NCBI GenBank assembly: GCA_018713435.1
Contig: DVOS01000060.1
Location: forward strand, 1-64,000
DNA length: 64,000 nucleotides
Direction: 5' to 3'
From: Candidatus Merdiplasma excrementigallinarum
Lineage (GTDB): Bacteria; Bacillota; Clostridia; Lachnospirales; Lachnospiraceae
Shown here: in pieces, positions 9,105-17,676 of the stretch
Layout of the letters: the number at the start of each line of letters is the position of its first letter
Position numbering within the stretch: position 1 is the first letter of the stretch
Notes under the pieces: model-generated
Databases searched by the model: none
What the model saw: the letters and a program-made list of their open reading frames with translations, nothing else
Told to the model about the DNA's origin: nothing
Made by a program: the position numbers and the translations under genes

Positions 9105-9146
9105 GGTATCCTTTCTGTTTTTCTTTTAAAACAGTTGAAGGATACC
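9105..9146 (-). promoter_or_regulatory. Hairpin covering the ribosome site of the ABC ATPase gene
   Basis: On the minus strand GGTATCCTT and AAGGATACC pair, enclosing a second stem of CTGTTTT with AAAACAG. The 3' arm contains AAAGGA, about 10 bases before the ATG at 9098. The structure could hold translation of the transporter genes low, or could be a protein binding site. Confidence 0.5.
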
Positions 9147-9172
9147 AGGGCTGTTTGGATTTAAGCTGAAAA

Positions 9173-10630
9173 TCAGATGTGTTTTGTGTGAAGAAAAAGG
9201 ACTTTGGCCCGCACTCCTTCTTTGGTGTTTTCAATGGAACAGGATGCCTGGTGGCGGTCCAAAATCATTTTTACCAGAAAAAGGCCCAGGCCGCTGCCCC
9301 CTGTCCTGCGGTTCCTGGATTCTTCCTGCCGGTAAAAGGGTTCAAAGAGGCGGGGAAGGGCCAGGTCGCTGATGTGAACGCCGGTATTTTCCACAATCAG
9401 GGCGGGGTGTCCATGCTCCATACCGCACCATACCCGGATGACGGCGCCTTCCGGGGAATAGAGGGAGGCATTGGAGAGCAGGTTCCCCATGACCTTTTCC
9501 AACAGAGCAGGGATTCCGGTTACGGTAATGCCGGGGGAAAGCTGGCAGATCAGATGCTGTCCCCGCAGCGTGATAAGCTCCCGGTCCAGGGAAAGCTGTC
9601 GCTTTGCCAGAACAGACAGATCCACCTCTTCCCGGGAGGAGTCCATTCCTCCTGCTTCCATGCGGGAGATGATGAGCATTTCCTGAATCAGATGTTCCAT
9701 GCGGCCTGCCACCTGGAGGGACCGGAGCAGATATTTATCCCGGTCCCGGTATACGTCCACTCCTTCCAGCATGCCGGTAAGCTGCCCTTTCAAAATGGTA
9801 ATAGGCGTTTTCAGCTCGTGGGAGGCGGCTGAGAAAAAGGCTGTCCGCTGCCGTTCCCTCTCTCTTTCCCGCTCCACCTCTCCCTGCAGCGCCCGGTTGG
9901 CCGTTTCCAGTTCGCGCAGCGCGGATGAAAGCCGGGCGGCCATCTGATCCAGGCTGCGGCTCAGGGCGCCAATTTCATCCCGGCGGGTTTCGTTGCTGGT
10001 CCAGTCAAAGTTCAGCTGGGCGAAACCTGCGGCGATGCGGTTCAGGCGGAGAATGGGCCGGGTAATGTAGCGGGAGTAGACAAAGGCGCACAGCAGGGAG
10101 AAAACCAGCAGCGCCAGAAGAAGCCAGGGGGCCATGCTGATCAGGGCCTGAACCGCCAGGTTTTCCTCCCTGGCGTAGGGGCTCACATACAGGCCGTAGG
10201 TTTCTTCCCGGTTGGCAAAGGTGACATCCGCGAAAATGGAAGCCTGCTGCAGAGACGTAATAGAGACGCTGCCTCCCCCGTCATTATAAACCGTGACCTC
10301 GGAGGCGGAGACTTCCGGGGTATACTCCCCGTACTGTGCCGGAAGGGACAGCTCTGACTTTCCGTCCGGGGAGAGAAGCGCCGCATCAGCCCGGGTGGTA
10401 CGGATAAATTCCTCCAGAACAGGGCCGCTGTCCTCAAAATCCGTGTTTTTCAGCCGCTTGGCCAGAGCGTCCACCTGCTGCTGCAGATCCTCGTTCACCA
10501 CCGCGGTATAGGTGCTGGGGGTCGCCCAGGCGATCAGGGCGAAGGTAACGGTTCCGGCACCCAGCAGAATGAGGACGGTGATGAAAAAGATCCGGGCCGT
10601 CAGGCTCTCAATCAGTTTCCTTCGCAGCAC
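9173..10630 (-). CDS. Sensor histidine kinase
   Basis: The protein of 485 residues is membrane-bound. One segment lies at about 15-37 and a second at about 165-188, with an extracytoplasmic sensor domain of about 125 residues between them. Then come a HAMP linker (SRYITRPILRLNRIAAGF), a coiled coil rich in RERERER (250-263), the phosphoacceptor H271 in SHELKTPIT, and an ATPase domain with an N-box, DLALPRLFEPFYR and GGSGLGL. It overlaps the response regulator gene by 23 bases, so both are co-expressed. The linked ABC transporter with a peptidase domain suggests a peptide or antimicrobial stimulus. Confidence 0.93.
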   Translation of the reverse strand: MLRRKLIESLTARIFFITVLILLGAGTVTFALIAWATPSTYTAVVNEDLQQQVDALAKRLKNTDFEDSGPVLEEFIRTTRADAALLSPDGKSELSLPAQYGEYTPEVSASEVTVYNDGGGSVSITSLQQASIFADVTFANREETYGLYVSPYAREENLAVQALISMAPWLLLALLVFSLLCAFVYSRYITRPILRLNRIAAGFAQLNFDWTSNETRRDEIGALSRSLDQMAARLSSALRELETANRALQGEVERERERERQRTAFFSAASHELKTPITILKGQLTGMLEGVDVYRDRDKYLLRSLQVAGRMEHLIQEMLIISRMEAGGMDSSREEVDLSVLAKRQLSLDRELITLRGQHLICQLSPGITVTGIPALLEKVMGNLLSNASLYSPEGAVIRVWCGMEHGHPALIVENTGVHISDLALPRLFEPFYRQEESRNRRTGGSGLGLFLVKMILDRHQASCSIENTKEGVRAKVLFLHTKHI

Positions 10631-11276
10631 GGTACCCCACCCCCCTTACTGTCTCAATATAGTCCCGCTCCAGTTTGCGGCGGAGATTTTTAATGTGGCT
10701 GTCCACCACCCGGGCGTCCCCGTAAAAATCATAGCCCCACAGCTTGGCCAGCAGCATCTCCCGGGTAAATACCCGGCCCGGCGATGCCAGAAAGGTGTAC
10801 AGCAGATCAAACTCCCGGGCCGTCAGATCCAGAAGGCGGCCTCCAAGAGAAACCTCTCTGGTATCCAGGTTAACGGTTACATCCCGGTAGCGGAGGAGAT
10901 TTTCCGCTTCCGCTCCGGCGCTTCGCCTGAGGATCACCCGAATTTTTTCCAAAAGTACCGGAATGGAAAAAGGCTTTGTCACATAGTCGTCAATATTCAG
11001 GCCGAAGCCCTTTAACTGCTGTTCTTCCCCGTCCAGGGCCGTGAGCATGAGAATGGGAACCTGGGACTGGCGGCGAATTACCTCGCACACACCGAAACCG
11101 TCAATTTTCGGCAGCATAATATCTAAAAGAACCAGATCAAAGATCCGGGACTGAAACAGATCCAGTGCCGCCACCCCGTCCTCCGCCGACGCGGTCCGGT
11201 ATCCCGCATTCCGCAGATAAGCGGTCAGCAGCTCCTGAATATCCGGTTCATCTTCTACGATTAAAATGGATTTCAT
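10608..11276 (-). CDS. OmpR-family response regulator
   Basis: The protein has 222 residues. The receiver domain (1-115) carries the acidic pocket E8/D9 region (VEDEPD), the phosphoacceptor D52 in LVLLDIMLP, and the conserved T and K (LMLTALD, VTKPFS). The C-terminal winged helix (about 125-222) includes LTAREFDLLYTFLASPGRVFTR in part and ends in the GVGYR motif normal for OmpR/PhoB proteins. It is the first gene of the operon. An extended -10 element (TGGTACACT on the minus strand) lies at about 11293-11301. Its likely target is the operon itself. Confidence 0.93.
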   Translation of the reverse strand: MKSILIVEDEPDIQELLTAYLRNAGYRTASAEDGVAALDLFQSRIFDLVLLDIMLPKIDGFGVCEVIRRQSQVPILMLTALDGEEQQLKGFGLNIDDYVTKPFSIPVLLEKIRVILRRSAGAEAENLLRYRDVTVNLDTREVSLGGRLLDLTAREFDLLYTFLASPGRVFTREMLLAKLWGYDFYGDARVVDSHIKNLRRKLERDYIETVRGVGYRAAKETD

Positions 11277-11407
11277 AAATCATCACCCTGGGGCAGTGTA
11301 CCACAGAATTATGAATTTACCGTGAAGACAGGCGAAGCCGCAGGAACTGGGCGGATTGCCCTTTACATACTGCCGGTAAAAGGATGTTCTTATAACAGAA
11401 AAATAAC

Positions 11408-11436
11408 TTGTTATGACCGTTATGAAAAGATATAAT
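11408..11436 (+). promoter_or_regulatory. Sigma-A promoter of the ATPase/nuclease-like pair
   Basis: TTGTTA and TATAAT are separated by exactly 17 bases, 47 bases before the ATG at 11484. The region is AT-rich. Confidence 0.7.
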
Positions 11437-11483
11437 GCTATTAAGGAAAAATTAATGATTGTTGACAATAATGGAGAAGGATT

Positions 11484-12794
11484 ATGCAGAAAATATTGAT
11501 TCATAAATTGGGACCGGTGGAACACTGTGAGTTGGAAATCTCTGATTTTACGGTTTTTACAGGTCCGCAGGCTTCCGGAAAGAGCACCATTGCTAAAAGT
11601 GTGTTTTTTTTCAAAAATATAAAAAATATACTGATGGAACAGTTTAGAAAGCAGCAATTCCTGCAGGTATCCGAAGCAGATGATACAATAAATCTGTCTT
11701 TCAAGAAACGAATTGAAAGAAGTATCCGCTCCAATTTTCTGCAGATTTTTGGTACTACATGGCATATGGATGAAACTATGCAGCTTGCCTTTTACTATGC
11801 GGAAAATACATTTATGAAGGTTTCTCTTCGAGAAAATATGGCAGCGCCTAACTATATCTGGATTGAATTCAGCGATAATTTAAATCAGTTTATCAAAGAA
11901 CTGGAAAAGAAAAGCCAGAGAGATTTTGGCATGGCTTCCCATGATGTCCTGTACGCAGTGAGGGAAGAATTGCACGATTTCTTTGAAGATTCGGCGGAAA
12001 TCATTTATATCCCTGCGGGACGCAGTATGATTACACTTTTGGGAACACAGCTGAATTATATTTATAGTTCTATGGATGATGCACAAAAAAGGAATTTAGA
12101 TTATTGTACTCAGAATTATCTGGAAAGGATTTTGCAGCTAAAACCGGAGTTTTCCTTTGGTTTGGATCAGATGATTCAAAATGCAATTCATTTAACCGAC
12201 ACAAAGGTAGATCGTCAGCAGATGCTGGAACTGTCAGAGTTGATGAAAGCTATTTTGCAGGGCGAATACAGAAATATTGAAGGAGAAGAACGGCTGCAGG
12301 TTTCAGAGAACAAATATGTAAAGATTAATTTTGCCTCTTCCGGGCAGCAGGAAGTAGTTTGGATTCTGAATGTTGTATTTTATTATCTGCTCTATAATCA
12401 AAAAGCTTTTTTTATTATTGAAGAACCGGAATCCCATCTGTTTCCAAATGCGCAGAAGCTAATTGCGGAATTTATTTCTATGGCACAAAATGGCAAAAAC
12501 CAGATTTTTATCACAACGCACAGTCCGTATATTTTGGGTTCCATTAATAATATGCTGTATGCAGATAAAATAGCGAAATATGTGGACCAGTCCAAATTGG
12601 AGAAAATTATATCCCGAAATAAATGGATGAAATTTTCCGATTTTGCAGCGTACTATATCAAAGACGGAGAGATTATATCCTGCAGTGATCAGAAATTTCA
12701 ATCCATAGAAAACGAAGTTATTGATGGAGCATCAGAAGACATTAATCGAGATTTTGAAAAAATGGTATTGTTGAAAGAAATGTACGAACATTGA
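11484..12794 (+). CDS. AAA family ATPase, SMC/RecF-like (AAA_15/AAA_21 type)
   Basis: The protein has 436 residues. Walker A is GPQASGKST at 27-35, a signature-like SSGQQE occurs at about 288-293, Walker B is FFIIEEPESHLFP at 309-321, and the switch histidine is in IFITTHSPYI at 342-351. All catalytic elements are present, unlike the decayed ATPase at 3108-4154. A helical insertion lies between Walker A and the signature, as in anti-phage ATPases. The gene has its own promoter and is visibly AT-rich compared with both neighbours, which suggests horizontal transfer. The next gene starts 12 bases after the stop and encodes a nuclease-like partner. Confidence 0.88.
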   Translation: MQKILIHKLGPVEHCELEISDFTVFTGPQASGKSTIAKSVFFFKNIKNILMEQFRKQQFLQVSEADDTINLSFKKRIERSIRSNFLQIFGTTWHMDETMQLAFYYAENTFMKVSLRENMAAPNYIWIEFSDNLNQFIKELEKKSQRDFGMASHDVLYAVREELHDFFEDSAEIIYIPAGRSMITLLGTQLNYIYSSMDDAQKRNLDYCTQNYLERILQLKPEFSFGLDQMIQNAIHLTDTKVDRQQMLELSELMKAILQGEYRNIEGEERLQVSENKYVKINFASSGQQEVVWILNVVFYYLLYNQKAFFIIEEPESHLFPNAQKLIAEFISMAQNGKNQIFITTHSPYILGSINNMLYADKIAKYVDQSKLEKIISRNKWMKFSDFAAYYIKDGEIISCSDQKFQSIENEVIDGASEDINRDFEKMVLLKEMYEH

Positions 12795-12806
12795 AAGGAA
12801 TTGTAA

Positions 12807-13232
12807 ATGAGGCTTACTTCAGACAAATCACTTTGCGAAATACGCCAGAAAATAATTCTATCAAAGGATAAAGGGAGTCCCAGAAAACATTGTGCTCAAA
12901 ATCCTGCGCAAAAGTACTGCGTACGGCAATACAAACTGGATGGGGATCTCGTTAGGCAGCAGACCTGCTGTGATTTTTTACTGACAAATGATACTTTGAA
13001 AAAGGCCTACTTTATCGAACTAAAAGGAGGAAACGTGGACAGGGCAGTTCCTCAGCTGGAAGCGGGACTTAGATTATTTCAGGCGGAACTGTCAGGATAT
13101 GAGTTTCTGTTTCGCATTGTATCCAGCAAAGTCCGTACCCATGATATTCAGAATAATAAGTTTCGGAAGTTTAAGGATAAGTGGGGAAGCAGACTAATCT
13201 GCAAAACAGATTATCTGGAAGAGACACTTTAA
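12807..13232 (+). CDS. Small PD-(D/E)XK nuclease-like protein, partner of the ATPase
   Basis: This protein of 141 residues is not one I recognise by family name. It has a pattern that fits the restriction-endonuclease fold: D56 at the start of a strand (CCDFLLTND), then FIELKGG with E71 and K73, then a helix with Q83 (VPQLEAGLRLF). That order and spacing match the D-(x)n-ExK-Q arrangement of many PD-(D/E)XK enzymes. The N-terminal 40 residues contain four cysteines or histidines that may be structural. An AAAGGAA ribosome site precedes the ATG and the gene shares the AT-rich composition of the ATPase gene. A toxic nuclease effector gated by the ATPase is plausible but unproven. Confidence 0.7.
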   Translation: MRLTSDKSLCEIRQKIILSKDKGSPRKHCAQNPAQKYCVRQYKLDGDLVRQQTCCDFLLTNDTLKKAYFIELKGGNVDRAVPQLEAGLRLFQAELSGYEFLFRIVSSKVRTHDIQNNKFRKFKDKWGSRLICKTDYLEETL

Positions 13233-13250
13233 TATATATCGGAGGAACCT

Positions 13251-14300
13251 ATGCCTTTCCTGTTAATCAGAAATGATATTGCAAAAGTAAAAGCAGACGC
13301 AGTCGTAAATACGGCCAATACCCGCCTGGAGGAGGGACCCGGAGCCAGCCGGGCCATCTATCTGGCGGCGGGAGAGGAGAAACTGCGGGAAGCCTGCCGG
13401 AAAATCGGGGGATGTGAACTGGGGAAAGCCGTGATCACTCCCGGTTTTCAGCTGCCTGCCAAATACATCATCCATGCGGTGGGACCGGTGTGGCAGGGAG
13501 GCGGCAGCGGGGAGGAAGAGATTCTTGTCGGCACCTACCGGGCCGCCCTCCGGCTGGCAGTGGAGTACAAACTGGAAACCATTGCTTTTCCGCTGCTCTG
13601 CGCGGGAAACTACGGGTTCCCGGCAGGACGGGCCCTGCGGGTGGCCACCCGGGCCTTTGAGGACTTTCTTCTGGAACATGAGATGACCATCTATCTGGTT
13701 TTATATGACAGACGGTCTCTGGATACGGGCAGAAAGCTGTTTGTCTCTATTCAGGAATATATCGATGATCATTATGTGAAAGAGTATGAGGCAGCTTACC
13801 GCCCGGCAGAGAGCCGGAACCTGGAGGCGAGAAGGCAGAGAGCCTTTTTTGAACAGGCCAGGTCCTCTGAAACTTTTGGGAACGGACCTTTCCTGGAAGC
13901 TTTCTCGCCCGCGCAGCCGGCGCCCGGCAAAAGAAAGCTGGAAGATATAATGAAACATCTGGGAGAGACTTTTTCCCAGATGCTGCTGCGGCTGATTGAC
14001 GAGAGAGGGCTGACGGATTCGCAGGTGTATCACCGGGCCAACGTGGACCGGAGACATTTTTCCAAAATCCGGAACAATCCGGATTATGCGCCCAACAAAA
14101 AAACGGTGCTGGCTTTTTCCATCGCCCTGGAACTGTCCCTGGATGAGACGCTGGATCTGCTGAAAACCGCCGGATACTCTTTCTCGGACAGCTCCAAATT
14201 TGATGTGATTATCCGGTTCTTCCTGGAAAACCGGATGTATGATGTGTTTGAAATCAATGAAGTTCTGTTTGCCTATGACCAGCCTCTGATCGGGGGCTGA
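13251..14300 (+). CDS. Macro-domain protein with a C-terminal HTH-like domain
   Basis: The protein has 349 residues. The N-terminal macro domain (about 1-165) shows VVNTANTRLEEGPGAS, IHAVGP and PLLCAGNYGFP, the loops that bind ADP-ribose. A linker (170-225) follows, then a helical domain (about 230-345) with VYHRANVDRRHFSKIRNN and KKTVLAFSIALELSLDE, which looks like an XRE-type helix-turn-helix fold. The gene starts 18 bases after the nuclease-like gene behind GGAGGAACCT, so it can be read from the same promoter, but its GC-rich composition resembles the core genome. It may act as an ADP-ribose-responsive regulator; that is inference. Confidence 0.85.
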   Translation: MPFLLIRNDIAKVKADAVVNTANTRLEEGPGASRAIYLAAGEEKLREACRKIGGCELGKAVITPGFQLPAKYIIHAVGPVWQGGGSGEEEILVGTYRAALRLAVEYKLETIAFPLLCAGNYGFPAGRALRVATRAFEDFLLEHEMTIYLVLYDRRSLDTGRKLFVSIQEYIDDHYVKEYEAAYRPAESRNLEARRQRAFFEQARSSETFGNGPFLEAFSPAQPAPGKRKLEDIMKHLGETFSQMLLRLIDERGLTDSQVYHRANVDRRHFSKIRNNPDYAPNKKTVLAFSIALELSLDETLDLLKTAGYSFSDSSKFDVIIRFFLENRMYDVFEINEVLFAYDQPLIGG

Positions 14301-14313
14301 GAAGAATTTTGTC

Positions 14314-14363
14314 AAAAGAGCGGCTGCAAAGAGCGCCAAAAGCGTTTTTGAGGCCGCTCTTTT
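14314..14363 (+). terminator. Intrinsic terminator after the macro-domain gene
   Basis: AAAAGAGCGGC pairs perfectly with GCCGCTCTTTT around a loop that contains a smaller hairpin. Confidence 0.8.
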
Positions 14364-14449
14364 GTCGCCTGCTGTGCGACCATGCCTTGATTCTTTTTTG
14401 TTATACTTTCGGTATCAGATAAAGAAACAGGACAGAGGAGGAAGAGACT

Positions 14450-15109
14450 ATGAGAAAAGGATTAACAGAACTGGTTTTTATTCTGGACCGCAGCGGCTCC
14501 ATGGGCGGGCTGGAGCAGGATACCATCGGAGGATTTAATTCCATGCTGCAGAAGCAGAAAGAGCAGGAAGGGGAGGCCAATATCACCACCGTGCTTTTTG
14601 ACAATCTGTACGAGAAGATTCATGACCGGGTGCCGGCAGACCGGGTGAAACCCCTGACAGAAAACGAGTATTTTGTGCGGGGCAGCACGGCTCTTCTGGA
14701 CGCCATGGGGAGAACCATCCATGAGATGGCTCTGATTCAGAAGGCTCTGCCAAAGGACTGTAAGGCAGAGAAGGTGATCTTTGTCATCACCACAGACGGT
14801 ATGGAGAATGCCAGCAGAGAGCACAGCCGGAGCAGGGTAAAAGAGATGATCGAGCATGAGAAGGAAAAATACGGATGGGAGTTTCTTTTCCTGGGAGCTA
14901 ATATGGACGCGGTGGAGGAGGCCAGAAGCTTTGGCATCGGCCGGGACCGGTCCGTGACCTTCCAGAATGACAGCGCCGGGGTGAGCCTGAATTACCAGGT
15001 GGTCAGCGAGACCATCACCAGGATGCGCGGCTCGGCGGCGCCGGTGGGAGCCGACTGGAAGAAAAAAATTGAGGAGGACTATAAAAAAAGAGGGAAAAAC
15101 AAGCGTTGA
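14450..15109 (+). CDS. von Willebrand factor A domain protein
   Basis: The protein is a single vWA domain of 219 residues. The metal-ion-dependent adhesion site is complete at the N-terminus (D13-x-S15-x-S17 in LDRSGSMGG), with the threonine loop in RGSTALLDA and the aspartate loop in VITTDGMEN. No signal peptide is present, so it acts in the cytoplasm, probably in protein-protein assembly. An AGAGGAGGAAGAG ribosome site and an extended -10 element (TGTTATACT, about 14397-14405) precede it. It lies next to the macro-domain gene but has its own promoter and is separated from it by a terminator. The last 30 residues are lysine-rich. Confidence 0.88.
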   Translation: MRKGLTELVFILDRSGSMGGLEQDTIGGFNSMLQKQKEQEGEANITTVLFDNLYEKIHDRVPADRVKPLTENEYFVRGSTALLDAMGRTIHEMALIQKALPKDCKAEKVIFVITTDGMENASREHSRSRVKEMIEHEKEKYGWEFLFLGANMDAVEEARSFGIGRDRSVTFQNDSAGVSLNYQVVSETITRMRGSAAPVGADWKKKIEEDYKKRGKNKR

Positions 15110-15134
15110 CAAAATTTTACCGCTGTGCTATGGT
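15106..15134 (+). promoter_or_regulatory. Sigma-A promoter of the urease operon
   Basis: TTGACA and TATGGT are separated by 17 bases, and a TG before the -10 makes it an extended element as well. It overlaps the last codons of the vWA gene. Transcription would start near 15141. Confidence 0.7.
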
Positions 15135-15145
15135 AGTAGGCGATG

Positions 15146-15188
15146 AAGACAAAGATGTCAGAAAACGGCGTCTTTGTCTTTTTTTGTT
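15146..15188 (+). terminator. ureA leader: Terminator-like hairpin in the urease leader
   Basis: AAGACAAAGA pairs perfectly with TCTTTGTCTT, extended inward by four pairs including wobbles, and is followed at once by a long T-run. It lies only a few bases after the predicted transcription start and 50-85 bases before ureA. No other promoter is visible between it and ureA. It could be an attenuator for urease or simply end transcription of the vWA gene. Confidence 0.75.
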
Positions 15189-15232
15189 GTTTTTTTACAC
15201 CAGGCTCAATTTATGGCAAAGGAGGAACCGAT

Positions 15233-15535
15233 ATGCGCATGACACCGAAGGAACAGGAAAAGCTTCTTCTGCATATGGCAGGAAACCTGGCAAAGGAGCG
15301 GAAGAGCCGGGGACTGAAGCTGAATTATGCGGAGGCCGTGGCCTATATCAGCTCTGATCTGATGGAGATGGCCCGGGATGGCAAGGAAGTGACCGAGCTG
15401 ATGCAGCTGGGCACCAGGATTCTTTCAAAGGACGATGTGATGGAGGGAGTGGCGGACATGATTCATGAGATTCAGGTGGAGGCTACTTTCCCGGACGGAA
15501 CAAAGCTGGTAACGGTACACAATCCAATACAGTGA
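15233..15535 (+). CDS. ureA: Urease gamma subunit
   Basis: UreA is the small structural subunit of nickel urease, which splits urea into ammonia and carbamate. The protein is 100 residues, the normal family length, starting [13 protein letters not shown] and ending in TVHNPIQ. Typical helices and the [11 protein letters not shown] motif are present. The ATG at 15233 was chosen because AAAGGAGGAACC lies directly upstream; an earlier in-frame ATG at 15143 would start inside the leader hairpin. ureB follows after 12 bases. It is the first gene of an eight-gene operon. Confidence 0.97.
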   Translation: MRMTPKEQEKLLLHMAGNLAKERKSRGLKLNYAEAVAYISSDLMEMARDGKEVTELMQLGTRILSKDDVMEGVADMIHEIQVEATFPDGTKLVTVHNPIQ

Positions 15536-15547
15536 GGAGGAGCGAGG

Positions 15548-15910
15548 ATGAAGATTGGAGAGATCATGCCCCTGGAGCGGGAAATTGTATTAAACGAGGG
15601 AAAAGAGACCCGGACGCTGCTGGTCGCCAATACAGGGGACCGGCCGGTACAGGTGGGGTCCCATTTTCACTTTTTTGAGGTAAACCGATGCCTTTTCTTT
15701 GACCGGGAGATGGCATACGGCTTTCATCTGGATATACCTTCCGGCACTTCCGTGCGGTTTGAACCCGGAGAGGAGAAGGAGGTTTCCCTGACCGCCATGG
15801 GAGGCACCAGGCGGATTTTCGGCCTGAATGATTTGACCTGCGCCCAGACTTCCCCTGCGACAAAGGCGGCTGCCATGGAGCGGGCGAGACAAAAAGGATT
15901 TCTGAAATAG
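15548..15910 (+). CDS. ureB: Urease beta subunit
   Basis: UreB is the second structural subunit and packs against UreC. The protein has 120 residues, with the family motifs [15 protein letters not shown] and [16 protein letters not shown] and a C-terminal helix. GAGGAGCGAGG precedes the ATG. In many Bacillota ureA, ureB and ureC are separate genes, as here, rather than fused as in Helicobacter. The stop is 20 bases before ureC. Confidence 0.97.
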   Translation: MKIGEIMPLEREIVLNEGKETRTLLVANTGDRPVQVGSHFHFFEVNRCLFFDREMAYGFHLDIPSGTSVRFEPGEEKEVSLTAMGGTRRIFGLNDLTCAQTSPATKAAAMERARQKGFLK

Positions 15911-15930
15911 ACGGTGAGGAGGAGAAGAGC

Positions 15931-17652
15931 ATGAGCACAAAAATTTCTGGCGAAACGTATGCGATGATGTACGGACCCACCACCGGCGACAGGGTCCGCC
16001 TGGCGGATACCAGCCTGGTGATTGAGGTGGAAAAGGATTACACTACCTACGGGGATGAGAGCAAGTTTGGCGGCGGCAAGACCCTGCGGGACGGCATGGG
16101 GCAGTCAGTGGGCACCACCAGCGGGGACGGGGATCTGGATCTGGTGATCACCAATGCCCTGGTACTGGATTACACAGGAATCTACAAGGCAGATATTGGC
16201 ATCAAGAACGGGCTGATTGCCGGTATCGGAAAAGCAGGCAACCCCTCCGTTATGGACGGCGTAACTCCGGGAATGACCGTGGGGGCTTCCACGGAGGCTC
16301 TGGCCGGGGAGGGACTCATTCTCACGGCAGGCGGTCTGGACACCCACATTCACTTTATCTCCCCCCAGCAGGTTGACTGCGCCCTCTACAGCGGCGTTAC
16401 CACCATGATCGGAGGGGGCACCGGACCGGCGGACGGCACCAACGCCACCACCTGTACGCCCGGCCCCTGGAATATGGAGATGATGCTGAAGGCGGCGGAG
16501 GAATATCCCATGAATATCGGACTGCTGGGAAAGGGAAACAGCTCCGATGAGAAAGCGCTGGTGGAACAGATCCGGGCTGGGGCCATGGGATTAAAGCTTC
16601 ATGAGGATTGGGGCAGCACGCCGGCAGCGATCGACCACTGTCTGAACGTGGCGGATGAATACGATGTGCAGGTGGCCATCCACACGGATACCCTGAATGA
16701 AGGAGGCTGCGTGGAGGATACCCTAGCGGCTATCGGAGGCCGCACCATCCATACCTATCACACGGAGGGAGCCGGCGGCGGACATGCTCCGGACATTATA
16801 CGGGCCGCTGCCGCTCCCAATGTGCTTCCTTCTTCCACCAACCCCACCATGCCTTTTACGGTGAACACCCTGGATGAGCATCTGGATATGCTGATGGTGT
16901 GTCACCACCTGGACAAGCGGATACCGGAGGATGTGGCCTTTGCGGATTCCCGAATCCGTCCGGAGACCATCGCGGCGGAGGATGTGCTGCACGATATGGG
17001 AGTGTTCAGCATGATGAGCTCGGATTCCCAGGCTATGGGCCGGGTGGGCGAGGTCATTACCCGCACCTGGCAGACTGCCAGCAAGATGAAGGATGAGCGG
17101 GGAGCGCTGCCGGAGGACGAGGGACACGGAAACGACAACTTCCGGGCAAAACGCTATATTGCCAAATATACCATTAACCCGGCGATCACCCACGGCGTAG
17201 CTTCCTATGTAGGTTCCGTGGAAAAGGGAAAATTCGCGGATCTGGTACTGTGGAATCCGACTTTCTTCGGCATCAAGCCGGATATGATTATCAAGGGAGG
17301 CATGATTATCGCATCCAAGATGGGGGACGCCAACGCCTCCATTCCCACCTGTGAGCCGGTCATGTACCGTCCCATGTTTGGGGCCCACGGGAAAGCCAGA
17401 TACGCTTCCTGCCTGACCTTTGTGTCCAGGGCGGCCATGGAAGAAGGCGTGGCCGAAAAGTACGGGCTCCAGAAGAAGGTAGTTCCTGTTTCGGGCTGCC
17501 GGAATATCGGCAAGAAGGATATGAAATTTAACGACGGCACGCCGGAGATCACCGTAAATCCGGAGACCTATGAGGTGAAGGTGGATGGCCGGGCAATTAC
17601 ATCAAAGCCGGCTAAGAGCCTTCCTCTGACCCAGCTTTACAGCTTATTCTAA
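15931..17652 (+). CDS. ureC: Urease alpha (catalytic) subunit
   Basis: UreC holds the dinickel active site. In the 573-residue protein the expected ligands are visible: H139 and H141 (GLDTHIHF), the lysine to be carbamylated K222 (GLKLHEDWG), H251 ([10 protein letters not shown]), H277 ([11 protein letters not shown]) and D365 (MSSDSQAMG). The flap cysteine C324 is in MVCHHLDKR. Length and motifs are fully normal, so the enzyme should be active once the accessory proteins load nickel. A GGAGGAGAAGAGC ribosome site precedes the ATG. Confidence 0.98.
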   Translation: MSTKISGETYAMMYGPTTGDRVRLADTSLVIEVEKDYTTYGDESKFGGGKTLRDGMGQSVGTTSGDGDLDLVITNALVLDYTGIYKADIGIKNGLIAGIGKAGNPSVMDGVTPGMTVGASTEALAGEGLILTAGGLDTHIHFISPQQVDCALYSGVTTMIGGGTGPADGTNATTCTPGPWNMEMMLKAAEEYPMNIGLLGKGNSSDEKALVEQIRAGAMGLKLHEDWGSTPAAIDHCLNVADEYDVQVAIHTDTLNEGGCVEDTLAAIGGRTIHTYHTEGAGGGHAPDIIRAAAAPNVLPSSTNPTMPFTVNTLDEHLDMLMVCHHLDKRIPEDVAFADSRIRPETIAAEDVLHDMGVFSMMSSDSQAMGRVGEVITRTWQTASKMKDERGALPEDEGHGNDNFRAKRYIAKYTINPAITHGVASYVGSVEKGKFADLVLWNPTFFGIKPDMIIKGGMIIASKMGDANASIPTCEPVMYRPMFGAHGKARYASCLTFVSRAAMEEGVAEKYGLQKKVVPVSGCRNIGKKDMKFNDGTPEITVNPETYEVKVDGRAITSKPAKSLPLTQLYSLF

Positions 17653-17676
17653 TAAAGATTCGGGAGGAAAAGGAGT

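Noticed and set aside
15141..15190. ANTAR-type antiterminator RNA in the urease leader
   Set aside because: Such RNAs need two hairpins with six-base loops bearing A at position 1 and G at position 4. Only one hairpin, with a seven-base AGAAAAC loop, is seen.
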